A stretch of 64,000 nt of DNA from Pseudomonas putida. GTDB taxonomy: Bacteria > Pseudomonadota > Gammaproteobacteria > Pseudomonadales > Pseudomonadaceae. Numbering within the stretch: the first letter of the stretch is position 1; each line of letters begins with the position of its first letter. The notes under the pieces are model-generated. The model had not been told where the DNA came from, did not search any database, and saw only the letters and a program-made list of their open reading frames with translations. This document shows positions 33,592-44,300 of this stretch, piece by piece. Location: the NCBI GenBank assembly GCA_041879295.1, contig CP047152.1, positions 5,399,501 to 5,463,500 on the forward strand, given 5' to 3'. Made by a program: the position numbers and the translations under genes.

Positions 33592-35426
33592 GAGCCAGGC
33601 TCCCGGGTAGGGACAGGCCGGGTTTCGAACAACTCGCGGGCCTCCCGAGGCATACGCTGCGGATCGGCTGAGTGCACATCACGGTAAGCGCGGCGCCCCG
33701 AATCGATCAGTTCAGCCTGGGTACGTAAAAGGGTAGGCCGCAGGAAGACCATCAGGTTGGTCTTCTCCTGAATGTCCCGACTCCAGCGGAAAAGCCCGCC
33801 TATCAGCGGTATGCGGCTCAACAGAGGCACCCCTCGCTGCTCGGTACGCACGCTGTCCTTGATCAACCCTCCGATCACGATGATCTCGCCATCGGCGGCA
33901 AGGATGGTGCTTTTGAGCGTTCGCTTGCTGGTGATCAGGTCGCCTTCGACGGTGCTGGGGGCGAGTTCGGAGCTTTCCTGCTCGACCTCCAGGCGTAGGC
34001 TCCGGCCCTCATTGATATGCGGGCGAACCTTGAGGCTGATACCGATATCCTTGCGTTCCACGGTTGTAAACGGGTTGTCCGCGCCGCTGCCGGAAGTGGT
34101 ATAGGAGCCGGTCTTGAACGGTACATTCTGGCCCACCAGAATCTGCGCTTCCTGGTTGTCCAGCGTAAGCAGGCTGGGCGTGGAAAGCAGGTTGCTTCGG
34201 CTGTTGCTGGCCAGAGCCGACACCAGCAGGCCAAACCTGTCCGACCCAATGGCCAGCGCTGCGCCGCTGGGCAACAGTTTGTCCGCGTCGAACAGATCAG
34301 CGAAAGCAGCCCCGCTGTCGGGGAAGGTCACGCCGCCTTTCAGGCTGCCGGTATCGACGCCCCACTGCAGGCCCAGAGCTTCGTTGATATCCCCGCTGAC
34401 TTCGACAATGGCTGCATGTATCAGCACCTGCGCGCGGGGCTGGTCCAACTGCGCGATCATTTGCGCCACATTGTCGAGCATGCGTGGCTCCCCCAACAGC
34501 AGCAGCGCATTCTGACTGGCATCGGCCTTGACCATTACCCCAGCCGCCAACGCCGGGGCCGGGCTCTCGCTATAGGCCTTGCCATCCAGTTGCTTGCCTA
34601 CATCGTTCAGTACCTCGGCCAACTGCTCGGCATTGCCATGCTGAAGGCGCACCACCCGCCAGTTTTGCGAAGAGGCCGGTGCCGCCACATCCAGGTCACG
34701 GGCCAGCTGCGCCATACGTTGCCGGGACTTTTCCGGGCCGAGAACAAGCAGGCGATTACCGCGCACATCTGCAAGTACCCGTACACCGCTATCGGGGCCA
34801 CCGGCCGATGCTTCGACGACAGGCAATACTTCAGCAGCCTGTGCCGTACGCAATGTCACCAGCTCATAGTCATGTCGCTGACCGCTGTCCAGTTGTGCCA
34901 CCAAGGCTTGCAAGCGGTCCAGGTTCGCAGCCGAGTCGGTAACCACCAAGGCATTGGCAGAACTGGACGGGCCAATGTAGCCATTGCTCGATACCAGCGG
35001 CCGCAGCAAGCCCGCCAGATCGGCGGCAATGCTGCCCGACAGGCTGAACACCCGCGTGGTGAAGGCAGCAGGGATCGCGTCGGCTTGCTGGTTCGCCCAG
35101 ACCTTGGCTTCGCTGGCTGGAAGCACCAGCAAGCGGTCGCCATCGTTCACCGCTGCAAAACCCTGCGCATTCAATACCGAATAAAACAGCCGGCGAACGC
35201 CCTCGCGATCATGCGGCTCATTCGATAGCACGGTGATACGCCCCTGCACGCGAGGGTCGAGCACGATCGTCTGATCCAGAATTGCCCCGACTTCCCGTAC
35301 GACATCGCGCACATCGGCATCGCTCATCGCCAACTGCCAGGTTGCAGTATCTGCCAATGCCAACGTGCCGGCCACAGACAGGCAAGTGCCGACCAAGGCA
35401 ACCTGCAAATAGCGTTGTAAAGTCAT
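33588..35426 (-). CDS. gspD: Type II secretion outer-membrane secretin GspD
   Basis: Forms the outer-membrane channel. The 612-residue protein has a signal peptide (ending TLALADTATW), an N0 domain (MSDADVRDVVREVGAILDQT), N1-N3 repeats, and the C-terminal secretin domain (SRSNLLSTPSLLTLDNQEAQ, then GVPLLSRIPLIGGLFRWS). It is a little shorter than typical GspD (about 650). No pilotin (GspS) gene is nearby; it may self-assemble or use an unlinked pilotin. Overlaps gspC by 4 bases. Confidence 0.96.
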   Translation of the reverse strand: MTLQRYLQVALVGTCLSVAGTLALADTATWQLAMSDADVRDVVREVGAILDQTIVLDPRVQGRITVLSNEPHDREGVRRLFYSVLNAQGFAAVNDGDRLLVLPASEAKVWANQQADAIPAAFTTRVFSLSGSIAADLAGLLRPLVSSNGYIGPSSSANALVVTDSAANLDRLQALVAQLDSGQRHDYELVTLRTAQAAEVLPVVEASAGGPDSGVRVLADVRGNRLLVLGPEKSRQRMAQLARDLDVAAPASSQNWRVVRLQHGNAEQLAEVLNDVGKQLDGKAYSESPAPALAAGVMVKADASQNALLLLGEPRMLDNVAQMIAQLDQPRAQVLIHAAIVEVSGDINEALGLQWGVDTGSLKGGVTFPDSGAAFADLFDADKLLPSGAALAIGSDRFGLLVSALASNSRSNLLSTPSLLTLDNQEAQILVGQNVPFKTGSYTTSGSGADNPFTTVERKDIGISLKVRPHINEGRSLRLEVEQESSELAPSTVEGDLITSKRTLKSTILAADGEIIVIGGLIKDSVRTEQRGVPLLSRIPLIGGLFRWSRDIQEKTNLMVFLRPTLLRTQAELIDSGRRAYRDVHSADPQRMPREARELFETRPVPTREPGS

Positions 35427-35917
35427 TGCACCTCCCGCAACAAGCGGGGTGGATCTGCTGGAGCAGGGCCAGCCACAGCCGCGCTGCCAGAGGTAAGGAA
35501 TATACTGGGGCGGCTGCCGGACATCGCCACGCTTTGTTCGACGCTGCCGTCCCAGAGCGTGATGCTGCGCACCTCGATACGGCGCACAACGCTCCCGTCC
35601 GGCAACCGGTCGCCGACCCGATAGAGGGCGTCACCGTCCCGGCTGCCCACAAGCGCACGCGCTTCGCCACGGCTGGGAATGAAGCATGCCTTGAGCACCA
35701 GATCAGCCCGGCCCGTAGGTTGCCCGTCAGGCGAGCTGAGACCGAAGGCCAGGACCAGTGATGCCGTGGAGAGCGGCTTTTCCAAAGGTGCGCTGTGGGC
35801 GAAACCTTCGGGCACTTCAGGTTCAAATGACCATGGCCGTACCGTTTCGCGGATGCCCAGCGCCACCATCGTCATCACAGGTATCGCCGCCCAGGCCCAA
35901 TGCCCCAACCGTTTCAT
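35423..35917 (-). CDS. gspC: Type II secretion protein GspC, short form
   Basis: Inner-membrane protein that joins the secretin to the platform. At 164 residues it is far shorter than GspC proteins of about 270. It keeps an N-terminal membrane segment (LGHWAWAAIPVMTMVALGI) and a homology-region domain (about 50-130, with ALVGSRDGDALYRVGDRLPD and VRRIEVRSITLWDG), then a Pro/Ala tail; the C-terminal PDZ or coiled-coil domain is absent. It may resemble the XcpP-type HR core. It lies 4 bases after the cytochrome gene. Confidence 0.82.
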   Translation of the reverse strand: MKRLGHWAWAAIPVMTMVALGIRETVRPWSFEPEVPEGFAHSAPLEKPLSTASLVLAFGLSSPDGQPTGRADLVLKACFIPSRGEARALVGSRDGDALYRVGDRLPDGSVVRRIEVRSITLWDGSVEQSVAMSGSRPSIFLTSGSAAVAGPAPADPPRLLREVQ

Positions 35918-35921
35918 CGAC

Positions 35922-36434
35922 TCAAGGCAACATCCGCCGAATGATGCGTCGACCCGAAAGTTCGTGCATTACCACCGCTACGACATGCAGCAACATGGCG
36001 CCAGCAAGCAACGTACTTGCTGCAACGTGCAACTTGCGCCAGGCATCCAGCCATGAAGGGTCAACAAGCAAGGGCGCTATGGCAAACCAGCCGAACACCT
36101 CGATCGGTCGGTCCATCATCAGCACACCGGACAGCAGAACCAATGCCGTGAGCCAGTACAGCCCTTCATGGACGAAATGAGCTACCCGGCGCCCGGCGAC
36201 ACTCTGGTGTACCGCGCCTGGCCTGGCCATGCACACGCGAAGCAGCCAACGCATGAGAAAAACCGGGATAAAAAGCGTGGTCAGCCCAACATTCACGAAG
36301 CCGATGAAGTCAGCGCTGGAGGGTTGGACCTCAACCAGGGAAACATAGAAACCACTCGCCAGCGCCCAACCGATAATCAGGGCAGAGATCCAGTGCAACA
36401 CAACCTGTTGCCAAGCATATTTATCTTGCGACAT
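35922..36434 (-). CDS. Cytochrome b561-like membrane protein
   Basis: A 170-residue protein with four predicted membrane helices, resembling the bacterial cytochrome b561 (CybB/YodB, Ni/Fe-hydrogenase b-type) group. Histidines well placed as haem b ligands are His14 in helix 1 (VVLHWISALIIGWALASGF), His86/His89, and His136, His150 and His157 in helix 4 (HVAASTLLAGAMLLHVVAVV). It lies 4 bases upstream of gspC and 56 bases after the LPMO gene. An electron-transfer role is known for the family; its partner here is not known, and a link to the LPMO is my inference. Confidence 0.85.
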   Translation of the reverse strand: MSQDKYAWQQVVLHWISALIIGWALASGFYVSLVEVQPSSADFIGFVNVGLTTLFIPVFLMRWLLRVCMARPGAVHQSVAGRRVAHFVHEGLYWLTALVLLSGVLMMDRPIEVFGWFAIAPLLVDPSWLDAWRKLHVAASTLLAGAMLLHVVAVVMHELSGRRIIRRMLP

Positions 36435-36456
36435 CGAAAAGTCCCGAGCCTGACCC

Positions 36457-36477
36457 GGCAGCCCAACTCAGGCTGCC
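36457..36477 (-). other. Hairpin between the LPMO gene and the cytochrome gene
   Basis: GGCAGCC (36457-36463) pairs with GGCTGCC (36471-36477) around a 7-base loop, in the 56-base gap after the LPMO stop. It has no T-run. It may set the ratio between cargo and machine transcripts by RNA stability or partial termination. Confidence 0.4.
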
Positions 36478-36490
36478 AGGCCAGATCTCC

Positions 36491-37960
36491 TTAGCGTTTG
36501 ATCCAGGCGTCTTGCCAGTTGCTGCCCACACCTGGCTCATACTGACTGGCACTTTCCGAATAGATCTTGCACCAGCCTTCATACGGGAATGGCTTGCACT
36601 CGAACACCTCGCCAGTTTTCGGTTGCAGGACGCGAGTTCCTGCCTTGTAACTGGCAAGCGATTGCGGGAATTCGAAGTCGTAGCCTTCACCCCCGGCCGT
36701 CTTCAACTGAACCTTGCGCTCCTCCTGAAGCAATATGCGCCCGGTTTTATTGACACCGACAACCTTGAGCAGGTGCTCGCCTTCGACACTGGCTACCGGC
36801 AGAGAAATCGGGCTGGTGGTGGCATCCACTTGCTGACGGACGAAGCCGACCTGCTGGTTGGCTGAATCGTACAGCCGCGCACTCACCTGCAAGTTACGGT
36901 TGGTCATCACCGTGAAGTCCAGCGCCGCCTTTCCATCAGTCAGGGTATATTCCGACTTGAGATCATGCAGGTGCAGATAGCTGTCATCCGAAGGCACGCC
37001 TTCGAAGTCCAACTGATAGCTGCTGATACCTGTCTCAGGCTTTGCATAGATATTGTTGGCGCCCTGTACCGGCGTGATATTGCCTTCTTGATCGGGTTGA
37101 CCTGCCTGTACCAGCGACTGGCTTTCATTGATACGCGTGGCGAGCTTGTACGACCAGTTGGGTGCAAGGCCTTCTTCAGCGTTCTCGATGGTAATACTCA
37201 CGCTGTAAGGCGCGCTCTCTGAACCCGCCACGAACGCACGGGCCTTCACCTTGTCGCCAATCTGCAAGTCCCGATGTGGATTGATGGCGCCTACTTGTGG
37301 CCATTGCGGAACAGGGCCGCCATCAGTTTGGATATCCACATCCATCACGTTGTAAAACGCGGCGGCCGTATCATCGACAGTCCAGACACCCATGATGACA
37401 TGGTGCCCCGACCTGTCTGCCGGCAAGGTGCACTGATGCTTGACCGGCGATGGCCCGACGGTGGGTTGACCTTCGCCGCGCGCCGGCTTGCCGTGGCCAT
37501 CTACCTTGCAGAAAGGCGTCAACTCGAACGCATCGCGCGCCAAGGGTGAATTGGGATTCCAACCGGCCTTGGTGATGAAGTATTCCCAACCGGTTGTCTT
37601 GTGCCCTTCGGTGTAATGCCACTCGAAGGTAATGTCGCGCTGCTTGATAGTGGTCAGGTGCCAACGATTGGCAGACTGTTCGTCAAGCGGAGCAAAGTCA
37701 CCTCGCTCTCCACCACTGGCGAGTTTGCCGTCGACAGGGCCACGTGCAGGGAATCCTTTAACGGTTTCTCCGACTGACTGGGGCTCGTACGTCGCTGCCC
37801 CGCACTCGGTATTTTGCCCCAAGCGACAGGCGTAGGCGCGCGAAGGCGGCTCGCTGGTATAACCATGGGCATAGGCCAATTGTCCCTGTATACCCGCACC
37901 GGCCATTGCTACCCACACACTGGTAGCCAACAGCCTTCGCACATTCTTTGTTGTACTCAT
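36491..37960 (-). CDS. cbpD: Secreted AA10 lytic polysaccharide monooxygenase, CbpD/GbpA-like
   Basis: A copper enzyme that cuts chitin or similar polymers oxidatively, probably secreted by the adjacent T2SS; P. aeruginosa CbpD is a known T2SS substrate. The 489-residue protein has a signal peptide cut before His32 (AYA-HGYTSEPPS), so His32 becomes the N-terminal copper ligand. The second histidine-brace ligand fits His120 (TEGHKTTGWEYF) and the axial aromatic fits Phe202 (AAAFYNVMDVDI). A GbpA-type domain 2 follows at about 330-415, and a C-terminal chitin-binding module at about 428-489 (SLASYKAGTRVLQPKTGEVF; FPYEGWCKIYSE; QYEPGVGSNWQDAW). Confidence 0.93.
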   Translation of the reverse strand: MSTTKNVRRLLATSVWVAMAGAGIQGQLAYAHGYTSEPPSRAYACRLGQNTECGAATYEPQSVGETVKGFPARGPVDGKLASGGERGDFAPLDEQSANRWHLTTIKQRDITFEWHYTEGHKTTGWEYFITKAGWNPNSPLARDAFELTPFCKVDGHGKPARGEGQPTVGPSPVKHQCTLPADRSGHHVIMGVWTVDDTAAAFYNVMDVDIQTDGGPVPQWPQVGAINPHRDLQIGDKVKARAFVAGSESAPYSVSITIENAEEGLAPNWSYKLATRINESQSLVQAGQPDQEGNITPVQGANNIYAKPETGISSYQLDFEGVPSDDSYLHLHDLKSEYTLTDGKAALDFTVMTNRNLQVSARLYDSANQQVGFVRQQVDATTSPISLPVASVEGEHLLKVVGVNKTGRILLQEERKVQLKTAGGEGYDFEFPQSLASYKAGTRVLQPKTGEVFECKPFPYEGWCKIYSESASQYEPGVGSNWQDAWIKR

Positions 37961-38066
37961 GATGCCCCCCGGCGTAATGGACTTGCACCAGCAAGCCCGA
38001 CTGAGTGGCCCAGTCTATTTACGCGCCAGGGATCAATATGTAGGAATTAGCTCGTTACACGCGCTG

Positions 38067-38426
38067 CTATCGCCCAACCGGGGTGAGGAGTTCGACAACA
38101 TCTACATCGACCTCCCTGCTCATCAGGTGCTTCTCCACCTCACCAGTCAGTTTGACCTTGGTTTTTTCGTTGAACGGTGTCTGCGGGAGATCTTCATCGT
38201 CAATTTCGACGGTTATGGTGCCCGTGTCATCCTTGAACTCGTACTTGTCGTCGTTATTGATCTTTTTGGTCACGAACCCCTGCAGCACCACCGGAGTATC
38301 ATCGGCGGCATCATTGGCAGCAGCCACGGTGGAAACTGGCTGGGCACCAGGGCCCGTATAGCTGCCAGCAAGGGCAGCGGTACTGAACAGCGGGACGAGG
38401 ATCAGTGCGAGATAATGGGTTTTCAT
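38067..38426 (-). CDS. YgiW/YdeI-type periplasmic OB-fold (BOF) protein
   Basis: A 119-residue secreted protein: signal peptide MKTHYLALILVPLFSTAALA, then the BOF domain (TPVVLQGFVTKKINNDDKYE; FKDDTGTITVEIDDEDLP; VKLTGEVEKHLMSREVDVD). Family members (E. coli YgiW/YdeI) are linked to stress and peptide resistance, with unclear biochemistry. It is acidic and lies 106 bases upstream of the LPMO gene on the same strand; whether it shares the promoter is unknown. Confidence 0.88.
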   Translation of the reverse strand: MKTHYLALILVPLFSTAALAGSYTGPGAQPVSTVAAANDAADDTPVVLQGFVTKKINNDDKYEFKDDTGTITVEIDDEDLPQTPFNEKTKVKLTGEVEKHLMSREVDVDVVELLTPVGR

Positions 38427-38496
38427 GAGGATCGGGTCCTGTTTCGGTTTCGATGGGACCAGATTAACGACGATCGCTGAATTAAAACTTAATGCA

Positions 38497-38524
38497 CAAA
38501 AAACCCGGCATCGAAGCCGGGTTT
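38497..38524 (-). terminator. Terminator of hemE
   Basis: On the minus strand an 8-bp stem AACCCGGC/GCCGGGTT with a 6-base loop is followed by six T. It lies 19 bases past the hemE stop and insulates the BOF-LPMO-T2SS cluster from hemE. Confidence 0.88.
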
Positions 38525-38542
38525 ACTGAGCAGTGCATCAAG

Positions 38543-39607
38543 TCACTGGTGGTACTGCGCCGACAGCTCGTGCACAGCATTGACGAACACACCGGCATGC
38601 TCCGGATCGACTTCCGGGGTAATACCATGACCAAGGTTGAACACATGGCCAGTGCCGTGGCCATAACTGGCCAGGATGCGCGCCACTTCCTTGCGAATGG
38701 CTTCAGGCTTGGCGTACAGCACGGTCGGGTCCATGTTGCCTTGCAGCGCCACCTTGTCACCCACACGGCGACGGGCGTCGCCGATCTCGCAGGTCCAGTC
38801 CAGGCCCAGCGCGTCAGCACCGGCTTCGGCAATGCTTTCCAGCCACAAGCCGCCGTTCTTGGTGAACAGGATCACCGGCACCTTACGCCCTTCGTGCTCG
38901 CGGATCAGGCCGCTGACGATCTTGCGCATGTAGGCCAGTGAGAACTCCTGGTAGGCCGCCGCCGACAGGTTGCCGCCCCAGGTGTCGAAGATCTGCACGG
39001 CCTGGGCGCCGGCCAGAATCTGGCCGTTAAGGTAGCTGGTGACCGACTGGGCCAGCTTGTCCAGCAGCAGGTGCAGGGCTTGCGGGTTGTCGTAGGCCAT
39101 GGCCTTGGTCTTGCGGAAGTCTTTCGACGAGCCGCCTTCGACCATGTAGGTGGCCAGGGTCCACGGGCTGCCGGAGAAGCCGATCAGTGGCACACGACCA
39201 TTGAGCTCACGGCGAATGGTGCTGACCGCGTCCATCACGTAGCCAAGGTCTTTCTGTGGGTCCGGGACTGGGAGCGCTTCGATGTCGGCCGGAGTGCTGA
39301 TGACCTTCTTGAAACGCGGGCCTTCGCCGGTTTCGAAGTACAGGCCCAGGCCCATGGCATCGGGAATGGTGAGGATGTCCGAGAACAGGATCGCCGCGTC
39401 CAGCGGGTAGCGGTCCAGCGGCTGCAGGGTGACCTCGCAGGCGAACTGCGGGTTCATGCACAGGCTCATGAAGTCACCGGCCTTGGCGCGGCTGGCGCGG
39501 TACTCCGGCAGGTAGCGGCCGGCCTGGCGCATCATCCACACCGGGGTGACGTCTACGGGTTGCTTGAGCAGTGCACGCAGGAAACGATCGTTCTTCAGGG
39601 CAGTCAT
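38543..39607 (-). CDS. hemE: Uroporphyrinogen decarboxylase
   Basis: Converts uroporphyrinogen III to coproporphyrinogen III in haem synthesis, in the cytoplasm. At 354 residues it has normal length. The N-terminal signature [20 protein letters not shown], the second one [17 protein letters not shown], and the closing motif [17 protein letters not shown] are all present. It stands as its own unit with a clear terminator downstream and a REP-type repeat between it and gltD. Confidence 0.98.
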   Translation of the reverse strand: MTALKNDRFLRALLKQPVDVTPVWMMRQAGRYLPEYRASRAKAGDFMSLCMNPQFACEVTLQPLDRYPLDAAILFSDILTIPDAMGLGLYFETGEGPRFKKVISTPADIEALPVPDPQKDLGYVMDAVSTIRRELNGRVPLIGFSGSPWTLATYMVEGGSSKDFRKTKAMAYDNPQALHLLLDKLAQSVTSYLNGQILAGAQAVQIFDTWGGNLSAAAYQEFSLAYMRKIVSGLIREHEGRKVPVILFTKNGGLWLESIAEAGADALGLDWTCEIGDARRRVGDKVALQGNMDPTVLYAKPEAIRKEVARILASYGHGTGHVFNLGHGITPEVDPEHAGVFVNAVHELSAQYHQ

Positions 39608-39725
39608 GTCGGCATCCGGAAAAATAGTGCGGGCATTTTCTCAGACACCAGCGCAAAAGGCACGGCCATGGCCATGTGTTTTGTCTATTGGATGCCACAG
39701 ATCAAGCGTTTTTGTATACAAAAGC

Positions 39726-39790
39726 TTCGCGGGCATGCCTGCCCCCACGGGTTCTGCGCTTAACCCTGCGGGAGCGGGCATGCCCGCGAA
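39726..39790. repeat. REP-like inverted pair between gltD and hemE
   Basis: TTCGCGGGCATGC (39726-39738) is repeated in inverse at 39778-39790, with further partial pairing (GCCCCCAC and GGGAGC). It lies just past the gltD stop and could serve as its 3' end structure. It is a variant of the TTCGCGGG REP family seen at 21600-21662. Confidence 0.72.
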
Positions 39791-39801
39791 CAGGTCGAAC
39801 C

Positions 39802-41223
<1,422 letters not shown>

Positions 41224-41240
41224 TCAAAACCTCTTTACAG

Positions 41241-41340
41241 CAGCTGCAAGCTACAAGCTGCAAGCCGCAAGACGATCACTTAAGCCGGGCAAACCTCGTA
41301 CTGCCATTACTTGCAGCTTGAGGCTTGCCACTTGCAGCTG
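41241..41340. repeat. GCAAGC-type inverted repeat between gltB and gltD
   Basis: CAGCTGCAAGCTACAAGCTG (41241-41260, running on to CAAG) faces an inverted version, CTTGCAGCTTGAGGCTTGCC (41310-41329) plus CTTGCAGCTG at 41331-41340. Repeats of this CTTGCAGCTTG type are common in pseudomonad intergenic DNA. A degenerate single copy occurs at 60804-60836. Confidence 0.65.
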
Positions 41341-41343
41341 TTT

Positions 41344-44300
41344 TTACTGCGGGTTGGCACGGGTGCTGGACAACAGCTGCTTCAGGTTGGCTGCCTTCGG
41401 CTTGACCAGCCAGAAGCGCCGCACGTAGTCGTCCAGGTTCTCCGAGAGCTCACGCCCCCACTCACTGCCGGTCTCATCCACATACTCGGCAAGGACACGC
41501 GCCAGGTGGCTACGGTAGGCCTCCATCGCTTCGCCACTGATACGCTGGATTTCCACCAGCTCGTGGTTGAGCTTGTCGACGAAGCTATTGTCCATGTCGA
41601 GCACGTAGGCAAAGCCGCCAGTCATGCCAGAACCGAAGTTGTAACCGGTCTTGCCCAAAACGCAGACAAAGCCGCCGGTCATGTATTCACAGCAGTGATC
41701 GCCAGTGCCCTCGACAACAGCATGGGCGCCGGAGTTACGTACAGCGAAGCGCTCGCCCGCAGTACCTGCGGCAAACAGCTTGCCGCCAGTGGCACCGTAC
41801 AGGCAGGTGTTGCCGACGATGGCGCTGTGCTGGGTTTCGAACGGGCTGCCGGCTGGCGGCACGATGGTGACCTTGCCACCGGTCATGCCTTTGCCGACGT
41901 AATCGTTGGCGTCGCCTTCCAGGTGCAGGTTCAGGCCACCAGCGTTCCACACGCCAAAGCTCTGGCCCGCAGTCCCCTTGAAGCGGAAGGTGATCGGCGC
42001 CGCAGCCATGCCCTGGTTGCCGTGCAGGCGGGCGATTTCGCCCGACACACGCGCACCGATGGAGCGGTCGCAGTTGCAGATGTCGAGGCTGAACTCGCCA
42101 CCCGCCTGGTCGCGGATGGCCGGCATGGCCATATCAACCATCTTCTCGGCCAACTCGCCCAGATCGAACGGCGGGTTCTTGTCGACTTCGCAGAACTGCG
42201 GTTTGTCCGCCGGAATGTGCGAGCTGCCCAGCAGCGGCGACAGGTCCAGGTACTGCTGGCGTTCGGTGTCACCTGGCAGCACATCGAGCAGGTCGGTACG
42301 GCCGATCAGTTCACCAAGGCTGCGCACGCCCAGCTTGGCCAACCACTCGCGGGTTTCTTCGGCGACGAAGGTGAAGAAGTTGATCACCATGTCGACGGTG
42401 CCGATGTAGTGGTCCTTGCGCAGCTTGTCGTTCTGGGTGGCCACGCCGGTGGCGCAGTTGTTCAGGTGGCAGATGCGCAGGTACTTGCAGCCCAGGGCAA
42501 TCATTGGCGCGGTACCAAAGCCGAAGCTTTCGGCACCGAGGATGGCCGCCTTGATCACGTCCAGGCCGGTTTTCAGGCCGCCGTCGGTCTGCACTCGCAC
42601 CTTGCCGCGCAGGTCGTTGCCGCGCAGGGTCTGGTGAGTTTCCGCCAGGCCCAGCTCCCAAGGGGCGCCGGCGTATTTGATCGAGGTCAGCGGCGAAGCA
42701 CCGGTACCACCGTCGTAACCGGAGATGGTGATCAGGTCGGCATAGGCCTTGGCCACACCAGCGGCGATGGTGCCCACGCCCGCTTCGGCTACCAGCTTGA
42801 CCGATACCAGCGCCTGCGGGTTGACCTGTTTGAGGTCGTAGATCAGCTGCGCCAGATCTTCGATCGAGTAGATGTCGTGGTGTGGAGGTGGCGAGATCAG
42901 GGTCACGCCCGGCACCGCATAACGCAGCTTGGCGATCAGGCCGTTGACCTTTCCGCCCGGCAACTGGCCGCCCTCACCGGGCTTGGCGCCCTGGGCAACC
43001 TTGATCTGCAACACTTCGGCGTTGACCAGGTACTCCGGAGTCACACCAAAACGGCCGGTGGCCACCTGCTTGATCTTCGAGCTCTTGATGGTGCCATAGC
43101 GCGACGGGTCTTCGCCGCCTTCACCAGAGTTGGAGCGCGCGCCCAGGCGGTTCATGGCCTCAGCCAGCGCTTCGTGAGCTTCCGGCGACAGTGCACCCAG
43201 CGAGATACCCGCCGAGTCGAAGCGCTTGAGAATCGCCTCCAGCGGCTCGATCTGCTCAAGCGCCAGCGGCTGGTCGGCCACCTTCACTTTGAGCAAGTCA
43301 CGGATCATCGACACCGGGCGCTGGTCCACCAGCGTGGTGTATTCCTTGAACTTGGCGTAGTCGCCCTGCTGCACGGCGGCTTGCAGGGTGTTGACCACGT
43401 CCGGGTTGTAGGCGTGGTATTCGCCACCGTGGACGAACTTCAGCAGGCCGCCTTGCTGGATCGGCTTGCGCGCGCTCCAGGCTTCGGCCGCCAGCAGCTT
43501 CTGGTCGTTTTCCAGGTCTTCGAAGCGCGCACCCTTGATGCGGCTGGACACGCCCTTGAAGCTCAGGCCTACCACTTCCTCGGCCAGGCCGATGGCCTCG
43601 AACAGCTGTGCACCGCGGTACGAAGCGATGGTGGAGATCCCCATCTTCGACAGGATCTTCAGCAGGCCCTTGGAGATACCCTTGCGGTAGTACTTGAACA
43701 CTTCATCCAGGTCGCCCAGCACTTCGCCGGTACGAATCAGGTCAGCCAGTACTTCATACGCCAGGTACGGGTAAACGGCCGAGGCACCGAAGCCCAGCAG
43801 CACGGCGAAGTGATGCGGATCACGGGCGGTAGCGGTTTCCACCAGGATGTTGCTGTCGCAACGCAGGCCCTTTTCGGTCAGGCGGTGGTGCACGGCACCC
43901 ACGGCCAGCGAAGCGTGCACCGGCAGCTTGCCCGGGGCGATATAACGGTCGCTCAGCACCAGCTGGGTCTTGCCCCCACGCACAGCTTCTTCGGCCTGGT
44001 CGGCAATGTTGCGGATGGCTGCTTCCAGGCCGACGCTTTGCTCATAGTTGAGGTCGATCAGCTGGCGGTCGAAGCCTTCGCGCTCCAGGTTCATCAGCGA
44101 ACGCCACTTGGCAGGCGAGATGACCGGCGAGCTTAGGATTACCCGCGAAGCGTGCTCCGGGGACTCCTGGAAGATGTTGCGCTCGGCACCCAGGCAGATT
44201 TCCAGCGACATCACGATCGCTTCGCGCAGCGGGTCGATCGGCGGGTTGGTCACCTGAGCGAACTGCTGGCGGAAGAAGTCGTATGGCGAACGCACGCGCT

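Noticed and set aside
36491..37960. LPMO as a horizontally acquired gene
   Set aside because: Base composition looks similar to its neighbours by eye, and I could not compute codon use, so transfer is not claimed.
38427..38496. Possible RNA gene upstream of the BOF gene
   Set aside because: Short and AT-rich with no stable structure apart from the hemE terminator; more likely the BOF promoter.
41311..44136. 941-codon open frame opposite gltB
   Set aside because: Antisense shadow of a strongly conserved gene; no domain features.
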